Source: a virus. From it: DNA of 21,987 nucleotides. A model generated the notes under the pieces. It was not told the DNA's origin and ran no database searches. It saw only the letters and a list, made by a program, of their open reading frames with translations. This document shows, piece by piece, positions 7,282 through 12,073 of the stretch. Each line of letters starts with the position of its first letter. The stretch's first letter is position 1. The stretch spans positions 1-21,987 of IMG/VR virus record IMGVR_UViG_3300021373_002563. One strand, 5' to 3'. Both the position numbers and the translations under genes were made by a program.

Positions 7282-7580
7282 TACATATACTCCTTAAACA
7301 AGGCACTCATTAAAAGGAAACCACTCACAGCATTCAACATGATCAAGGCTCGGTCACGCCAGATGACCGACACCCATAACCATAAAAAGACACCCACAGT
7401 GCCAAACGCTAAGTCCCAGAATCTTAGATCGGGACCAGCAGATCGCATTGCGAGTGAAATCAAGATTGTCACTGAAGCAACCCACTTCAGATACCAATCG
7501 AAATTATCCGGGTACCAATTACGATCAGGCTTTGTGCGCCCTTGCGCACGAGTCTTTGGATCACCCTTCTGATTAACCAT
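7281..7580 (-). CDS. Membrane protein with about three transmembrane segments, 99 aa
   Basis: The N-terminal 22 residues are polar and basic (MVNQKGDPKTRAQGRTKPDR). Hydrophobic segments follow at about 30-46 (YLKWVASVTILISLAM), 57-71 (LAFGTVGVFLWLWVSVIW) and 79-93 (IMLNAVSGFLLMSALF). The WYPDNFDWYLKW stretch just before the first helix is distinctive. It may belong to the DUF6552-like phage and marine-bacterial membrane proteins, which I cannot confirm. The ATG at 7580 overlaps the preceding TAA by 8 nt and has GAGG close upstream. Function unknown. Confidence 0.75.
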   Translation of the reverse strand: MVNQKGDPKTRAQGRTKPDRNWYPDNFDWYLKWVASVTILISLAMRSAGPDLRFWDLAFGTVGVFLWLWVSVIWRDRALIMLNAVSGFLLMSALFKEYM

Positions 7581-8226
7581 TCCTCATCTTCTCCATTCGC
7601 GTCTTTGACGCGAGCCACGCATCATAGGTCAGAGGCTTACGAGCATTACCATATGACAACTTGCCTGCCTTAAACTCATCTTTCAGAAACTCGGCTGTCG
7701 CCTTGCCCATGAAGCGAGATACTAATTTCACCAAGGCTTGTCGAAACGACCGGCCGTGGTGCCAATGACCAAGACAATGAGCGAGTTCGTGAAGCACGGT
7801 GTACTCGTTCATTCCGCATTTGGTATCTAGCGTGATTCGACCCGCAGTGGCAAGGCCGGCTGAACCTCGACCAGTATTTCTTTCTTTGGCGGCTACTCGA
7901 ACCTGAGTGCCTCGAAACAACTGTTCGATACCGTAGTCTTCGCGAGACTCATACGCTTCGACAAACAACTTGCCGTAGGTCTTCGACTTCGTGACCTTGT
8001 TCACGTACTTCTGAACTTCAGCGATTGACTCGAACTCACGACCCGAACCAAAGTTGGCTTGAAAGCGCCACTCAGCCTTGTAAGTCTTCAGTCGCTCAGA
8101 ATCTTGACCGCGCTGGCCTTTGTTCTGCTTGACCTGGTGCTTACGCAAGTACTCATTGTACTCATGCTGAGGCGTACCGTAGTACGGCGCTTGAATACGA
8201 TAGGCGTTGTAATCAATACGGGGCAT
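7573..8226 (-). CDS. HExxH zinc metallopeptidase-like protein (TIGR04338-like)
   Basis: A 217-residue protein with a clear zinc signature HELAH at about residues 146-150, and a following histidine pair in GHWHHGRSF near 156-157 as possible third ligand. The surrounding order matches the putative metallohydrolase family I know as TIGR04338: KAEWRFQANFGSGREFESI, then KYVNKVTKSKTY, RVAAKERNTGRGSAG, a strand ITLDTKCGMNEYTVLHELAH, then RFMGKATAEFLKDEF. The ATG at 8226 has GGAG 8 nt upstream, and 37 further codons upstream are shadow of the previous small gene. It is predicted cytoplasmic, with no signal peptide. Its target is unknown; it could cleave host or virion proteins. Confidence 0.8.
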   Translation of the reverse strand: MPRIDYNAYRIQAPYYGTPQHEYNEYLRKHQVKQNKGQRGQDSERLKTYKAEWRFQANFGSGREFESIAEVQKYVNKVTKSKTYGKLFVEAYESREDYGIEQLFRGTQVRVAAKERNTGRGSAGLATAGRITLDTKCGMNEYTVLHELAHCLGHWHHGRSFRQALVKLVSRFMGKATAEFLKDEFKAGKLSYGNARKPLTYDAWLASKTRMEKMRNG

Positions 8227-8389
8227 TATCAAACTCCTCGAGGCTTTTCTCAACTTCACGAATGAATTCAACAGCAGACTTCTCACCGAAGCCATAACGA
8301 TCACGCAATTTCTTTGCGATCTCAGATCGAGGGACACCGTTGAAGATGTCCTCTTGCACAGAACAAACTACACGACCCATAGCACTCAT
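8213..8389 (-). CDS. Small phage protein, 58 aa
   Basis: A 58-residue frame starting MSAMGRVVCSVQEDIFNGVP and ending EEFDNAPY. The middle (PRSEIAKKLRDRYGFGEKSAVEFIREVEKSL) looks like two helices joined by a turn, reminiscent of a small helix-turn-helix fold. The ATG overlaps the TAA of the upstream 51-residue gene as TAATG, and the end overlaps the metallopeptidase start by 14 nt. These junctions make it credible despite its size. A DNA-binding role is possible but unproven. Confidence 0.7.
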   Translation of the reverse strand: MSAMGRVVCSVQEDIFNGVPRSEIAKKLRDRYGFGEKSAVEFIREVEKSLEEFDNAPY

Positions 8390-8544
8390 TAGGCAAACTC
8401 TCCATAGGCAACGTCTTCAGGATAAAGACGGAGATGGTCAATCTCCATGTCCATCTCATGCATGGCTTGCAGGGTTTCTGCAAGATTACCGATGTCGCCG
8501 ATCTCGACGAACTCACCAGTGTTGATGTTAACGATAACACCCAT
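8389..8544 (-). CDS. Small acidic phage protein, 51 aa
   Basis: A 51-residue acidic frame starting MGVIVNINTGEFVEIGDIGN and containing LAETLQAMHEMDMEIDHLRLYPEDV. It has a short strand-turn-strand N-terminus and a helix rich in Met and Glu. The ATG at 8544 has AGGAG 7-8 nt upstream, and the TAA overlaps the next start as TAATG. Start contexts GGAGTTTGATAATG (8226) and GGAGTTTGATTATG (here) are nearly identical. Function unknown. Confidence 0.7.
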   Translation of the reverse strand: MGVIVNINTGEFVEIGDIGNLAETLQAMHEMDMEIDHLRLYPEDVAYGEFA

Positions 8545-8546
8545 AA

Positions 8547-8642
8547 TCAAACTCCTGTATAAAGTAAACCGTAACCAACAATACCGCCGAGAGCGGCACC
8601 CATCACTGCAATCGCTACGATCTCAATCAAAACTTTTCTCAT
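8547..8642 (-). CDS. Very small membrane protein, 31 aa
   Basis: A 31-residue frame (MRKVLIEIVAIAVMGAALGG, then IVGYGLLYTGV). It is almost entirely one hydrophobic, Gly-rich transmembrane helix after a basic start. GAGGTAGCGTAATG gives a ribosome-binding site and overlaps the TAA of the upstream gene as TAATG. The next gene starts 3 nt after its TGA. Small holin-like or regulatory membrane peptides have this shape, but the role is unknown. Confidence 0.65.
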   Translation of the reverse strand: MRKVLIEIVAIAVMGAALGGIVGYGLLYTGV

Positions 8643-8893
8643 TACGCTACCTCTTCAACAAAGGGTTTCGCGATCAAGTAGACACCAACCGCACTAGGGA
8701 CATCACAGAAGGCGTACTCACTGCAAAGCAGTCGATACTTGGCGAAGTACTTGACTTCAGACTGATCAGCACTGCTGATAGGTGGGAAATAAACAGCAAC
8801 CTGTTCGCCACGATCATCGATGACCTCACCAAGACGCTCTGGGTATATCGCACCAGAGTTGATCTGAACAACACGACCTTTCAAACACTCCAT
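8642..8893 (-). CDS. Small phage protein, 83 aa, first gene after promoter A
   Basis: An 83-residue soluble protein starting MECLKGRVVQINSGAIYPER. The first half looks beta-rich (strands around VVQIN, GEVIDD, EQVAVYF), followed by YFAKYRLLCSEYAFCDV, and it ends AKPFVEEVA. I chose the ATG at 8893, with GAGG 6 nt upstream; codons above it run into the promoter. It is the first gene after promoter A. Its end GAG GTA GCG TAA TG is the ribosome-binding site and start of the next gene, and the same 14 bases recur at 9536. Function unknown. Confidence 0.7.
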   Translation of the reverse strand: MECLKGRVVQINSGAIYPERLGEVIDDRGEQVAVYFPPISSADQSEVKYFAKYRLLCSEYAFCDVPSAVGVYLIAKPFVEEVA

Positions 8894-8921
8894 AACAACC
8901 TCACTCTCATTCAACAAGGGT

Positions 8922-8936
8922 ATGGTCTCATACCAT
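8922..8936. promoter_or_regulatory. Operator-like palindrome over promoter A -10 (ATGGTCTCATACCAT)
   Basis: ATGGT and ACCAT arms flank a 5-base spacer exactly over the -10 element of promoter A; a longer reading gives GGTATG/CATACC arms at 8919-8934. The same palindrome with one spacer change (ATGGTCTCACACCAT) covers the -10 of promoter B at 9869-9883. Identical placement in two promoters suggests a regulator-binding site or a shared promoter module rather than chance. Confidence 0.6.
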
Positions 8937-8950
8937 GACAAAGGTGTCAA
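8922..8950 (-). promoter_or_regulatory. Promoter A: sigma70-type extended -10 promoter
   Basis: Reading the minus strand, TTGACA (8950-8945) is followed by 17 bases and then GACCAT (8927-8922), with TG one base before the -10 (TGAGACCAT). The start site would be near 8915, giving a leader of about 20 nt to the ATG at 8893. The -35 is a perfect consensus and the weak -10 is offset by the extended TG. The same arrangement occurs in promoters B and C. T4-like early genes are typically read from host-sigma promoters of this kind, so this probably drives early transcription. Confidence 0.75.
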
Positions 8951-8954
8951 CAAC

Positions 8955-8980
8955 TTTTTGAAGTTTTTTTAGACTTTTTT
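8955..8980 (-). promoter_or_regulatory. Phased A-tracts upstream of promoter A (UP-element or curved DNA)
   Basis: Read on the minus strand there are A-tracts of 6, 7 and 5 bases (8980-8975, 8970-8964, 8959-8955). Their centres are about 10-10.5 bp apart, and they lie directly upstream of the -35 at roughly -42, -52 and -62. Helically phased A-tracts there are typical of UP elements bound by the RNA polymerase alpha C-terminal domain, or of intrinsic curvature. This would strengthen promoter A. Confidence 0.55.
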
Positions 8981-8981
8981 G

Positions 8982-9194
8982 TTATAAGCATAGAACGGAA
9001 AGTTCTTTCTTGGTCAGATCTCGAAACTTACGGCGAGCAGGAGACCATGTCTTGAGAGGCTTCGAAAAGTAAGTAGCCTTGGTCTCACCGCGCCGGATAT
9101 AACCAACGAGGGTCTGGCCCTCGGTGATGTAGATGTGGTTAGGCGTCTCAGGCGCTTTGTCCCACACCGTGACCTCTTGTCTAACTCTCGGCAT
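8982..9194 (-). CDS. Small basic phage protein, 70 aa
   Basis: A 70-residue basic protein starting MPRVRQEVTVWDKAPETPNH. A beta-rich core (HIYITEGQTLVGYIRRGETKATYFSKPL) is followed by a basic helix (SPARRKFRDLTKKELSVLCL). The ATG at 9194 has GAGG 8 nt upstream and overlaps the previous gene by 14 nt. It is the last gene before the promoter A region. Function unknown; the charge would fit nucleic-acid binding. Confidence 0.65.
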   Translation of the reverse strand: MPRVRQEVTVWDKAPETPNHIYITEGQTLVGYIRRGETKATYFSKPLKTWSPARRKFRDLTKKELSVLCL

Positions 9195-9369
9195 AGAGCA
9201 GAGCCTCGATAGATGCGACCTCATCCTTGGCGCACTGAATTGCCGCCTTCATAAGGATCGGGTTGGTCTCAGCCTTCTCAATCGCCATGAGAAGATTTTC
9301 AATGACAACCTTGGCGCCAGAACACTGCGCTCGCGCATCAACCATCTCGAAAAAGTAATCTTTCTCCAT
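9181..9369 (-). CDS. Small helical phage protein, 62 aa
   Basis: A 62-residue protein starting MEKDYFFEMVDARAQCSGAK. It is predicted to be two long helices (VVIENLLMAIEKAETNPILM and AAIQCAKDEVASIEALLY) with two cysteines. GGAG lies 8 nt before the ATG, which overlaps the preceding TAA as TAATG. Function unknown. Confidence 0.7.
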   Translation of the reverse strand: MEKDYFFEMVDARAQCSGAKVVIENLLMAIEKAETNPILMKAAIQCAKDEVASIEALLYAES

Positions 9370-9536
9370 TACACTAACTCCATATCAACAATCACTTGAC
9401 GAATCTCTTCGTCGGTCAAACCGAGGGCACCCATGTCCCACTTGAACTCCTCAATAGCCATCATACCATTGATGACAGCCTCACACTGGGTGAGAACATA
9501 CTCACCACAATTACCACGTGCATACCATGCAGTCAT
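9369..9536 (-). CDS. Small phage protein, 55 aa
   Basis: A 55-residue frame starting MTAWYARGNCGEYVLTQCEA and ending VIVDMELV. The middle (AVINGMMAIEEFKWDMGALG then LTDEEIRQVIVD) looks helical. The start GAGGTAGCGTAATG is identical to that of the 31-residue gene at 8642, and its TAA overlaps the next start as TAATG. The two TAATG junctions support it. Function unknown. Confidence 0.7.
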   Translation of the reverse strand: MTAWYARGNCGEYVLTQCEAVINGMMAIEEFKWDMGALGLTDEEIRQVIVDMELV

Positions 9537-9838
9537 TACGCTACCTCCCCAAAAAGTTTAACAGTCAAATTCTCAATTCGAGTATCGAAGTCAGTGAAAC
9601 CCATCTCAAACGGAACGTGAATCTTGATACCCTCACGACTACCGTTGGTGTCATACTGACAGTGAATGGTGTAACCGTCACAGATGTAGACTTTGCGACC
9701 AGGCTCAATCTCAGCAAAGATCGGGCCTTTCTTCTCAACCCAACCAGTGACATAAGTGTCGGGACGATCAGGCATTGGTTCAAAGTCGTAAGCACGAATC
9801 AGATCACCAATCTCAGCAGTATTTTCAAACTTCAACAT
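9536..9838 (-). CDS. Small phage protein, 100 aa, first gene after promoter B
   Basis: A 100-residue protein (MLKFENTAEIGDLIRAYDFE, then DTYVTGWVEKKGPIF, RKVYICDGYTIHCQYD). It looks like a small beta-barrel, with IGDLIRAYDF and DTYVTGWV typical of short phage proteins I have seen in marine T4-like genomes but cannot name. The ATG at 9838 follows promoter B by about 24 nt, and the leader GAGTGAGTTTGTTATG nearly repeats that of the gene at 8893. It ends GEVA with the same 14-base junction as the gene at 8642. Function unknown. Confidence 0.75.
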   Translation of the reverse strand: MLKFENTAEIGDLIRAYDFEPMPDRPDTYVTGWVEKKGPIFAEIEPGRKVYICDGYTIHCQYDTNGSREGIKIHVPFEMGFTDFDTRIENLTVKLFGEVA

Positions 9839-9868
9839 AACAAACTCACTCTTATCAATTCAGGTAGG

Positions 9869-9883
9869 ATGGTCTCACACCAT
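9869..9883. promoter_or_regulatory. Operator-like palindrome over promoter B -10 (ATGGTCTCACACCAT)
   Basis: ATGGT and ACCAT arms with a 5-base spacer, differing from the promoter A copy by one spacer base. It sits at the same position relative to the -10, suggesting common control of the two small-gene units. Confidence 0.6.
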
Positions 9884-9897
9884 GTCTTAAAAGGCAA
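9869..9897 (-). promoter_or_regulatory. Promoter B: sigma70-type extended -10 promoter
   Basis: On the minus strand TTGCCT (9897-9892), 17 bases, then GACCAT (9874-9869), with TG one base before the -10 (TGTGAGACCAT). The start site is near 9862, about 24 nt before the ATG at 9838. The -10, the spacing and the overlying ATGGT/ACCAT palindrome match promoter A. Confidence 0.7.
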
Positions 9898-9902
9898 TCA
9901 AC

Positions 9903-9927
9903 CTGGTGAATAGTCGTTATTCACCAG
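9903..9927 (-). terminator. Hairpin terminator downstream of the 71-aa gene
   Basis: A perfect 10-bp stem (CTGGTGAATA / TATTCACCAG) with a 5-base loop begins 7 nt after the TAA at 9935. On the minus strand it is followed by GTTGATTGCCTTTT, a weak T-run. Its place between a stop codon and promoter B supports a transcription terminator. The poor T-run means it may be leaky. Confidence 0.7.
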
Positions 9928-9934
9928 AATGATC

Positions 9935-10150
9935 TTAGTAGTCCAAGTAACCGCCTGGGACAGACTCAGCCCACGCCTCGACCTCTTCGAGGGTGACCCA
10001 GTTGTGGTTTGTTGCCTCGGCGGCATCAAACGCCAAGACAAGACAGACGCGACCAGTCGCGCCACGAGCAAAGGCACCAACGGCCTTGCTCATAGGAGAG
10101 CCTGTGTAATCACAGGCTTTACCATCGTACTCAGGCAAACGAACTAACAT
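9935..10150 (-). CDS. Small phage protein, 71 aa
   Basis: A 71-residue acidic protein starting MLVRLPEYDGKACDYTGSPM and ending AESVPGGYLDY. An Ala/Gly-rich middle (SKAVGAFARGATGRVCLVLAFDAAEA) is followed by TLEEVEAWAE. AAGGAGG lies 7 nt before the ATG, the strongest ribosome-binding site in this region. It starts 2 nt after the preceding TAA and is followed by a hairpin terminator. Function unknown. Confidence 0.75.
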   Translation of the reverse strand: MLVRLPEYDGKACDYTGSPMSKAVGAFARGATGRVCLVLAFDAAEATNHNWVTLEEVEAWAESVPGGYLDY

Positions 10151-10152
10151 AA

Positions 10153-10428
10153 TTAAGCCTCCTTAGGAGCAAACAATTTACCGAAACCTTCAACCAGCAG
10201 GTTGTAGGCATAGACTTCGTATCGCCACTCGTGGTCGAAATCGTAGTCATCAGTCTCAAGAGCGGCAACTTCAGCGGCCGCATAACGGCGCTCAAAACCT
10301 TGAAGAGCATCAAGAGTGTCTTCAGTACCCATGAAACCCTTGACAATTCGAAGAGCCTGGTTGAAGTCAATGCCTTCAGCCTGCATCTCTTCGATCTCAC
10401 ACTGAGTTTGGTAAATTAATCGTGCCAT
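10153..10428 (-). CDS. Small acidic phage protein, 91 aa, first gene after promoter C
   Basis: A 91-residue acidic, helical protein starting MARLIYQTQCEIEEMQAEGI, with the aromatic stretch DYDFDHEWRYEVYAYNLLVEG towards its end. It is the first gene behind promoter C, about 27 nt from the predicted start site, so probably strongly and early expressed. Function unknown. A DNA-mimic or regulator role would suit its charge, but there is no motif evidence. Confidence 0.75.
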   Translation of the reverse strand: MARLIYQTQCEIEEMQAEGIDFNQALRIVKGFMGTEDTLDALQGFERRYAAAEVAALETDDYDFDHEWRYEVYAYNLLVEGFGKLFAPKEA

Positions 10429-10449
10429 ATCAATTACTCTCTATCATCA

Positions 10450-10464
10450 AATTACGGAGTAATT
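10450..10464. promoter_or_regulatory. Palindrome at promoter C start region (AATTACGGAGTAATT)
   Basis: AATTAC and GTAATT arms with a 3-base spacer overlap the end of the promoter C -10 and its expected start site. The position suits an operator. The sequence differs from the ATGGT/ACCAT palindrome of promoters A and B, so any regulator would differ. Confidence 0.4.
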
Positions 10465-10490
10465 ATCGCACAGGAGGCTATGTTATGCAA
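10462..10490 (-). promoter_or_regulatory. Promoter C: strong sigma70-type extended -10 promoter
   Basis: On the minus strand TTGCAT (10490-10485), 17 bases, then GATAAT (10467-10462), with TG one base before the -10 (TGCGATAAT). The start site is near 10455. An A-tract lies about 41 bp upstream of the start site. The 86-base gap between the DUF454 stop (10515) and the ATG at 10428 holds only this promoter and the palindrome over its start site. Confidence 0.8.
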
Positions 10491-10514
10491 CCATTTTTCT
10501 ATGAAAGTTTTCGA

Positions 10515-10946
10515 TTAATCCGAGGTTTTTGATCGATTTCTTCGATCATACTCTTCTTTAGATCCTGGGTATCTCCACGACCAGATTGCTACGCCGAGCA
10601 TGAAGCCACCCGACCACAGCAGTGCGTTGAGATTGCCCGTGGCGTGCCAGAGGATTGCGAGTGAACTGGACATCACCAGTATCATCGCATATTTGAGTCT
10701 CGTTGGAAAGACTCGATACTCAACCCAGTTTGTCAGAAACGGGCCGAAGTGTTTGTGGTTGTATAGCCAGTCGTGCCACTTCTGACTCGACCGGCTGAAC
10801 GCATAAGCAGAAAACACCAGAAAGATCGAAAAAGGGATGCCCGGAGTGACAAACCCAATGTAAGCAATCCCAAGACTGGTGAAGCCTGCTATCTTCCATA
10901 ACGCCCGCTTAAAACGGGAACTGGATACGTTTGAACCTTTCGACAT
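10515..10946 (-). CDS. DUF454 (YbaN-like) inner-membrane protein
   Basis: A 143-residue protein matching the DUF454/YbaN family: basic start (SSSRFKRALWKIAGFTSLG), hydrophobic helix with IAYIGFVTPGIPFSIFLVFS, then AYAFSRSSQKWHDWLYNHKHFGPFLTNW, and two more helices (MILVMSSSLAILWHATG, ALLWSGGFMLGVAIW). The family's ARSS...WL..H..FGP..W signature is clear. The ATG at 10946 lies 38 nt inside the bilin reductase gene, so the two are translationally linked. It is unusual in a phage. Function of the family is unknown; a link to heme or bilin metabolism here is only suggested by the neighbouring genes. Confidence 0.85.
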   Translation of the reverse strand: MSKGSNVSSSRFKRALWKIAGFTSLGIAYIGFVTPGIPFSIFLVFSAYAFSRSSQKWHDWLYNHKHFGPFLTNWVEYRVFPTRLKYAMILVMSSSLAILWHATGNLNALLWSGGFMLGVAIWSWRYPGSKEEYDRRNRSKTSD

Positions 10947-11574
10947 ATTCTCTATCCATACCAAGAACGTTCGTCATCACGTCCTTGCTTCGTTCGTTCT
11001 TTAACTGCCCTTCGCAATAGTCCATCTTACCTTGCTCGTGCGTACAGATCTCTATCTCTGAGTTGGTGGGCTCCATCTTTTCAAGTTCTGTGAACCATGC
11101 ATTCGCCATTGTCAACCCAATATGACACACACGATCGATCTCTTTCTCATCCGCAGTGGCGCCCATGACAACCATGCTGTCACTAAAGAAGTTTGCCCAC
11201 GCAGGTAACTCTCGCTTCCGAGATGCTTCGAAACCATGTGTCATTTTCTTCCACGTCTCATCGATAGGTGAGTTGTGTGTTGTTGGTGACATATCGTGAA
11301 AGCAACCTGTGACCTTGTTCTTACCAACGATCACATCAAAGCCATAGACTGGCATCGGGTAGTTGCGAGCCGAAAAGAATGCGGTGTGCATCATCCACAA
11401 TCCTTTCTCTTCACGCAGATCAACTACTGAGGTGTGTGCGAGTTCGCACCTTACAGATGAATAAAACTTGTTGATGTGATCTCGATGCCATGGCCCTCTC
11501 TCTTCGGGAAAACCACAGTGCCCTTCACAAACAATGTCAAGACTCTTCGTTAAGTCCCGGAATTTGTTCCACAT
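10909..11574 (-). CDS. pcyX: Ferredoxin-dependent bilin reductase, PcyX-like
   Basis: Reduces biliverdin IX-alpha, made by heme oxygenase, with electrons from ferredoxin. The 221-residue protein carries the family core GLWMMHTAFFSARNYPMPVY, then GFDVIVGKNKVTGCFHDMSP. His63 and Asp80 are 17 residues apart, like the catalytic His88/Asp105 pair of PcyA. Later helices (LPAWANFFSDSMVVMGATAD, GLTMANAWF) also fit. A Glu near residue 44 (CELAH) could correspond to PcyA Glu76, but an apparent insertion makes that unclear. GGAGAGG lies just before the ATG at 11574, which overlaps the heme oxygenase gene by 38 nt. The HO-reductase pairing in a non-cyanophage-like genome points to PcyX, reported to yield phycoerythrobilin. 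The subtype is inferred from context, not alignment. Confidence 0.85.
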   Translation of the reverse strand: MWNKFRDLTKSLDIVCEGHCGFPEERGPWHRDHINKFYSSVRCELAHTSVVDLREEKGLWMMHTAFFSARNYPMPVYGFDVIVGKNKVTGCFHDMSPTTHNSPIDETWKKMTHGFEASRKRELPAWANFFSDSMVVMGATADEKEIDRVCHIGLTMANAWFTELEKMEPTNSEIEICTHEQGKMDYCEGQLKNERSKDVMTNVLGMDREYVERFKRIQFPF

Positions 11575-12073
11575 AGCCTCTCCATAGATTTTTCGCTGTA
11601 CGAATGTGTAGACGAAAACCTTCGCTCACTTGCTCTTGATACCACTCTTCCTCTTCGTAAGGGTATTGAAAGTTCTCGCGTATATACTCTCTCGCCCCCT
11701 TGATATCTTCAAACGTATATAGCCTTGCAGATTCAGGATAATGCCTTGACATGATCTGCCCGCCATACAGAAGCCCCATGTAATTCAAATAGATGTGCCC
11801 TTCTAATCGAGGCGCGTATCTTAACACCATTTCGTAGGCAGCCAACGAATATCGTGACTTACCACCCAGAGCCTTGATGTCTTCTCGAATCAACTCACTT
11901 CGACGTAGATCTTCACGTACATGAGGGTCGAGTATTTCAAAGATGTTGAGTTGTGCTTCGAGCCATGCTCGACGTTCAGTGGTGGTCAACTCACCTCTGA
12001 ACATTTTCTGATTGAACGGTTGCTCTTCGAGCAGGTCATGCAGTACTTGCGTTTTCTCTTTTATTAAAGACAT
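11537..12073 (-). CDS. ho1: Heme oxygenase (biliverdin-producing)
   Basis: Opens heme to biliverdin IX-alpha, CO and iron, using O2 and electrons from ferredoxin. The 178-residue protein begins SLIKEKTQVLHDLLEEQPFN; His12 fits the proximal heme ligand. The distal-helix signature appears as YLNYMGLLYGGQIM at residues 96-108, equivalent to YLGDLSGGQ in other heme oxygenases. At residue 101 Leu replaces the conserved Asp (Asp140 in human HO-1). At 178 residues it is shorter than the 230-240 usual for cyanobacterial HO1. The ATG at 12073 is chosen over an in-frame TTG at 12076. It overlaps the exonuclease by 38 nt and the bilin reductase by 38 nt, which implies a biliverdin-to-bilin unit. Confidence 0.85.
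   Translation of the reverse strand: MSLIKEKTQVLHDLLEEQPFNQKMFRGELTTTERRAWLEAQLNIFEILDPHVREDLRRSELIREDIKALGGKSRYSLAAYEMVLRYAPRLEGHIYLNYMGLLYGGQIMSRHYPESARLYTFEDIKGAREYIRENFQYPYEEEEWYQEQVSEGFRLHIRTAKNLWRGYVEQIPGLNEES

Noticed and set aside
8322-8540. 72-codon minus-strand frame
   Set aside because: It overlaps the better supported 51- and 58-aa genes in another frame and lacks a ribosome-binding site.
8447-8938. 163-codon plus-strand frame across the small-gene region
   Set aside because: It runs antisense to several minus-strand genes with ribosome-binding sites and TAATG junctions, and through promoter A. No recognisable motif.
8951-8981. Rho-independent terminator after the 70-aa gene
   Set aside because: On the coding strand the region is A-rich, not T-rich, and has no GC-rich stem; it fits a UP element better.
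10131-10400. 89-codon minus-strand frame rich in Leu, Arg and Ser
   Set aside because: A shadow of the 91-aa gene behind promoter C, which has the better start and position.
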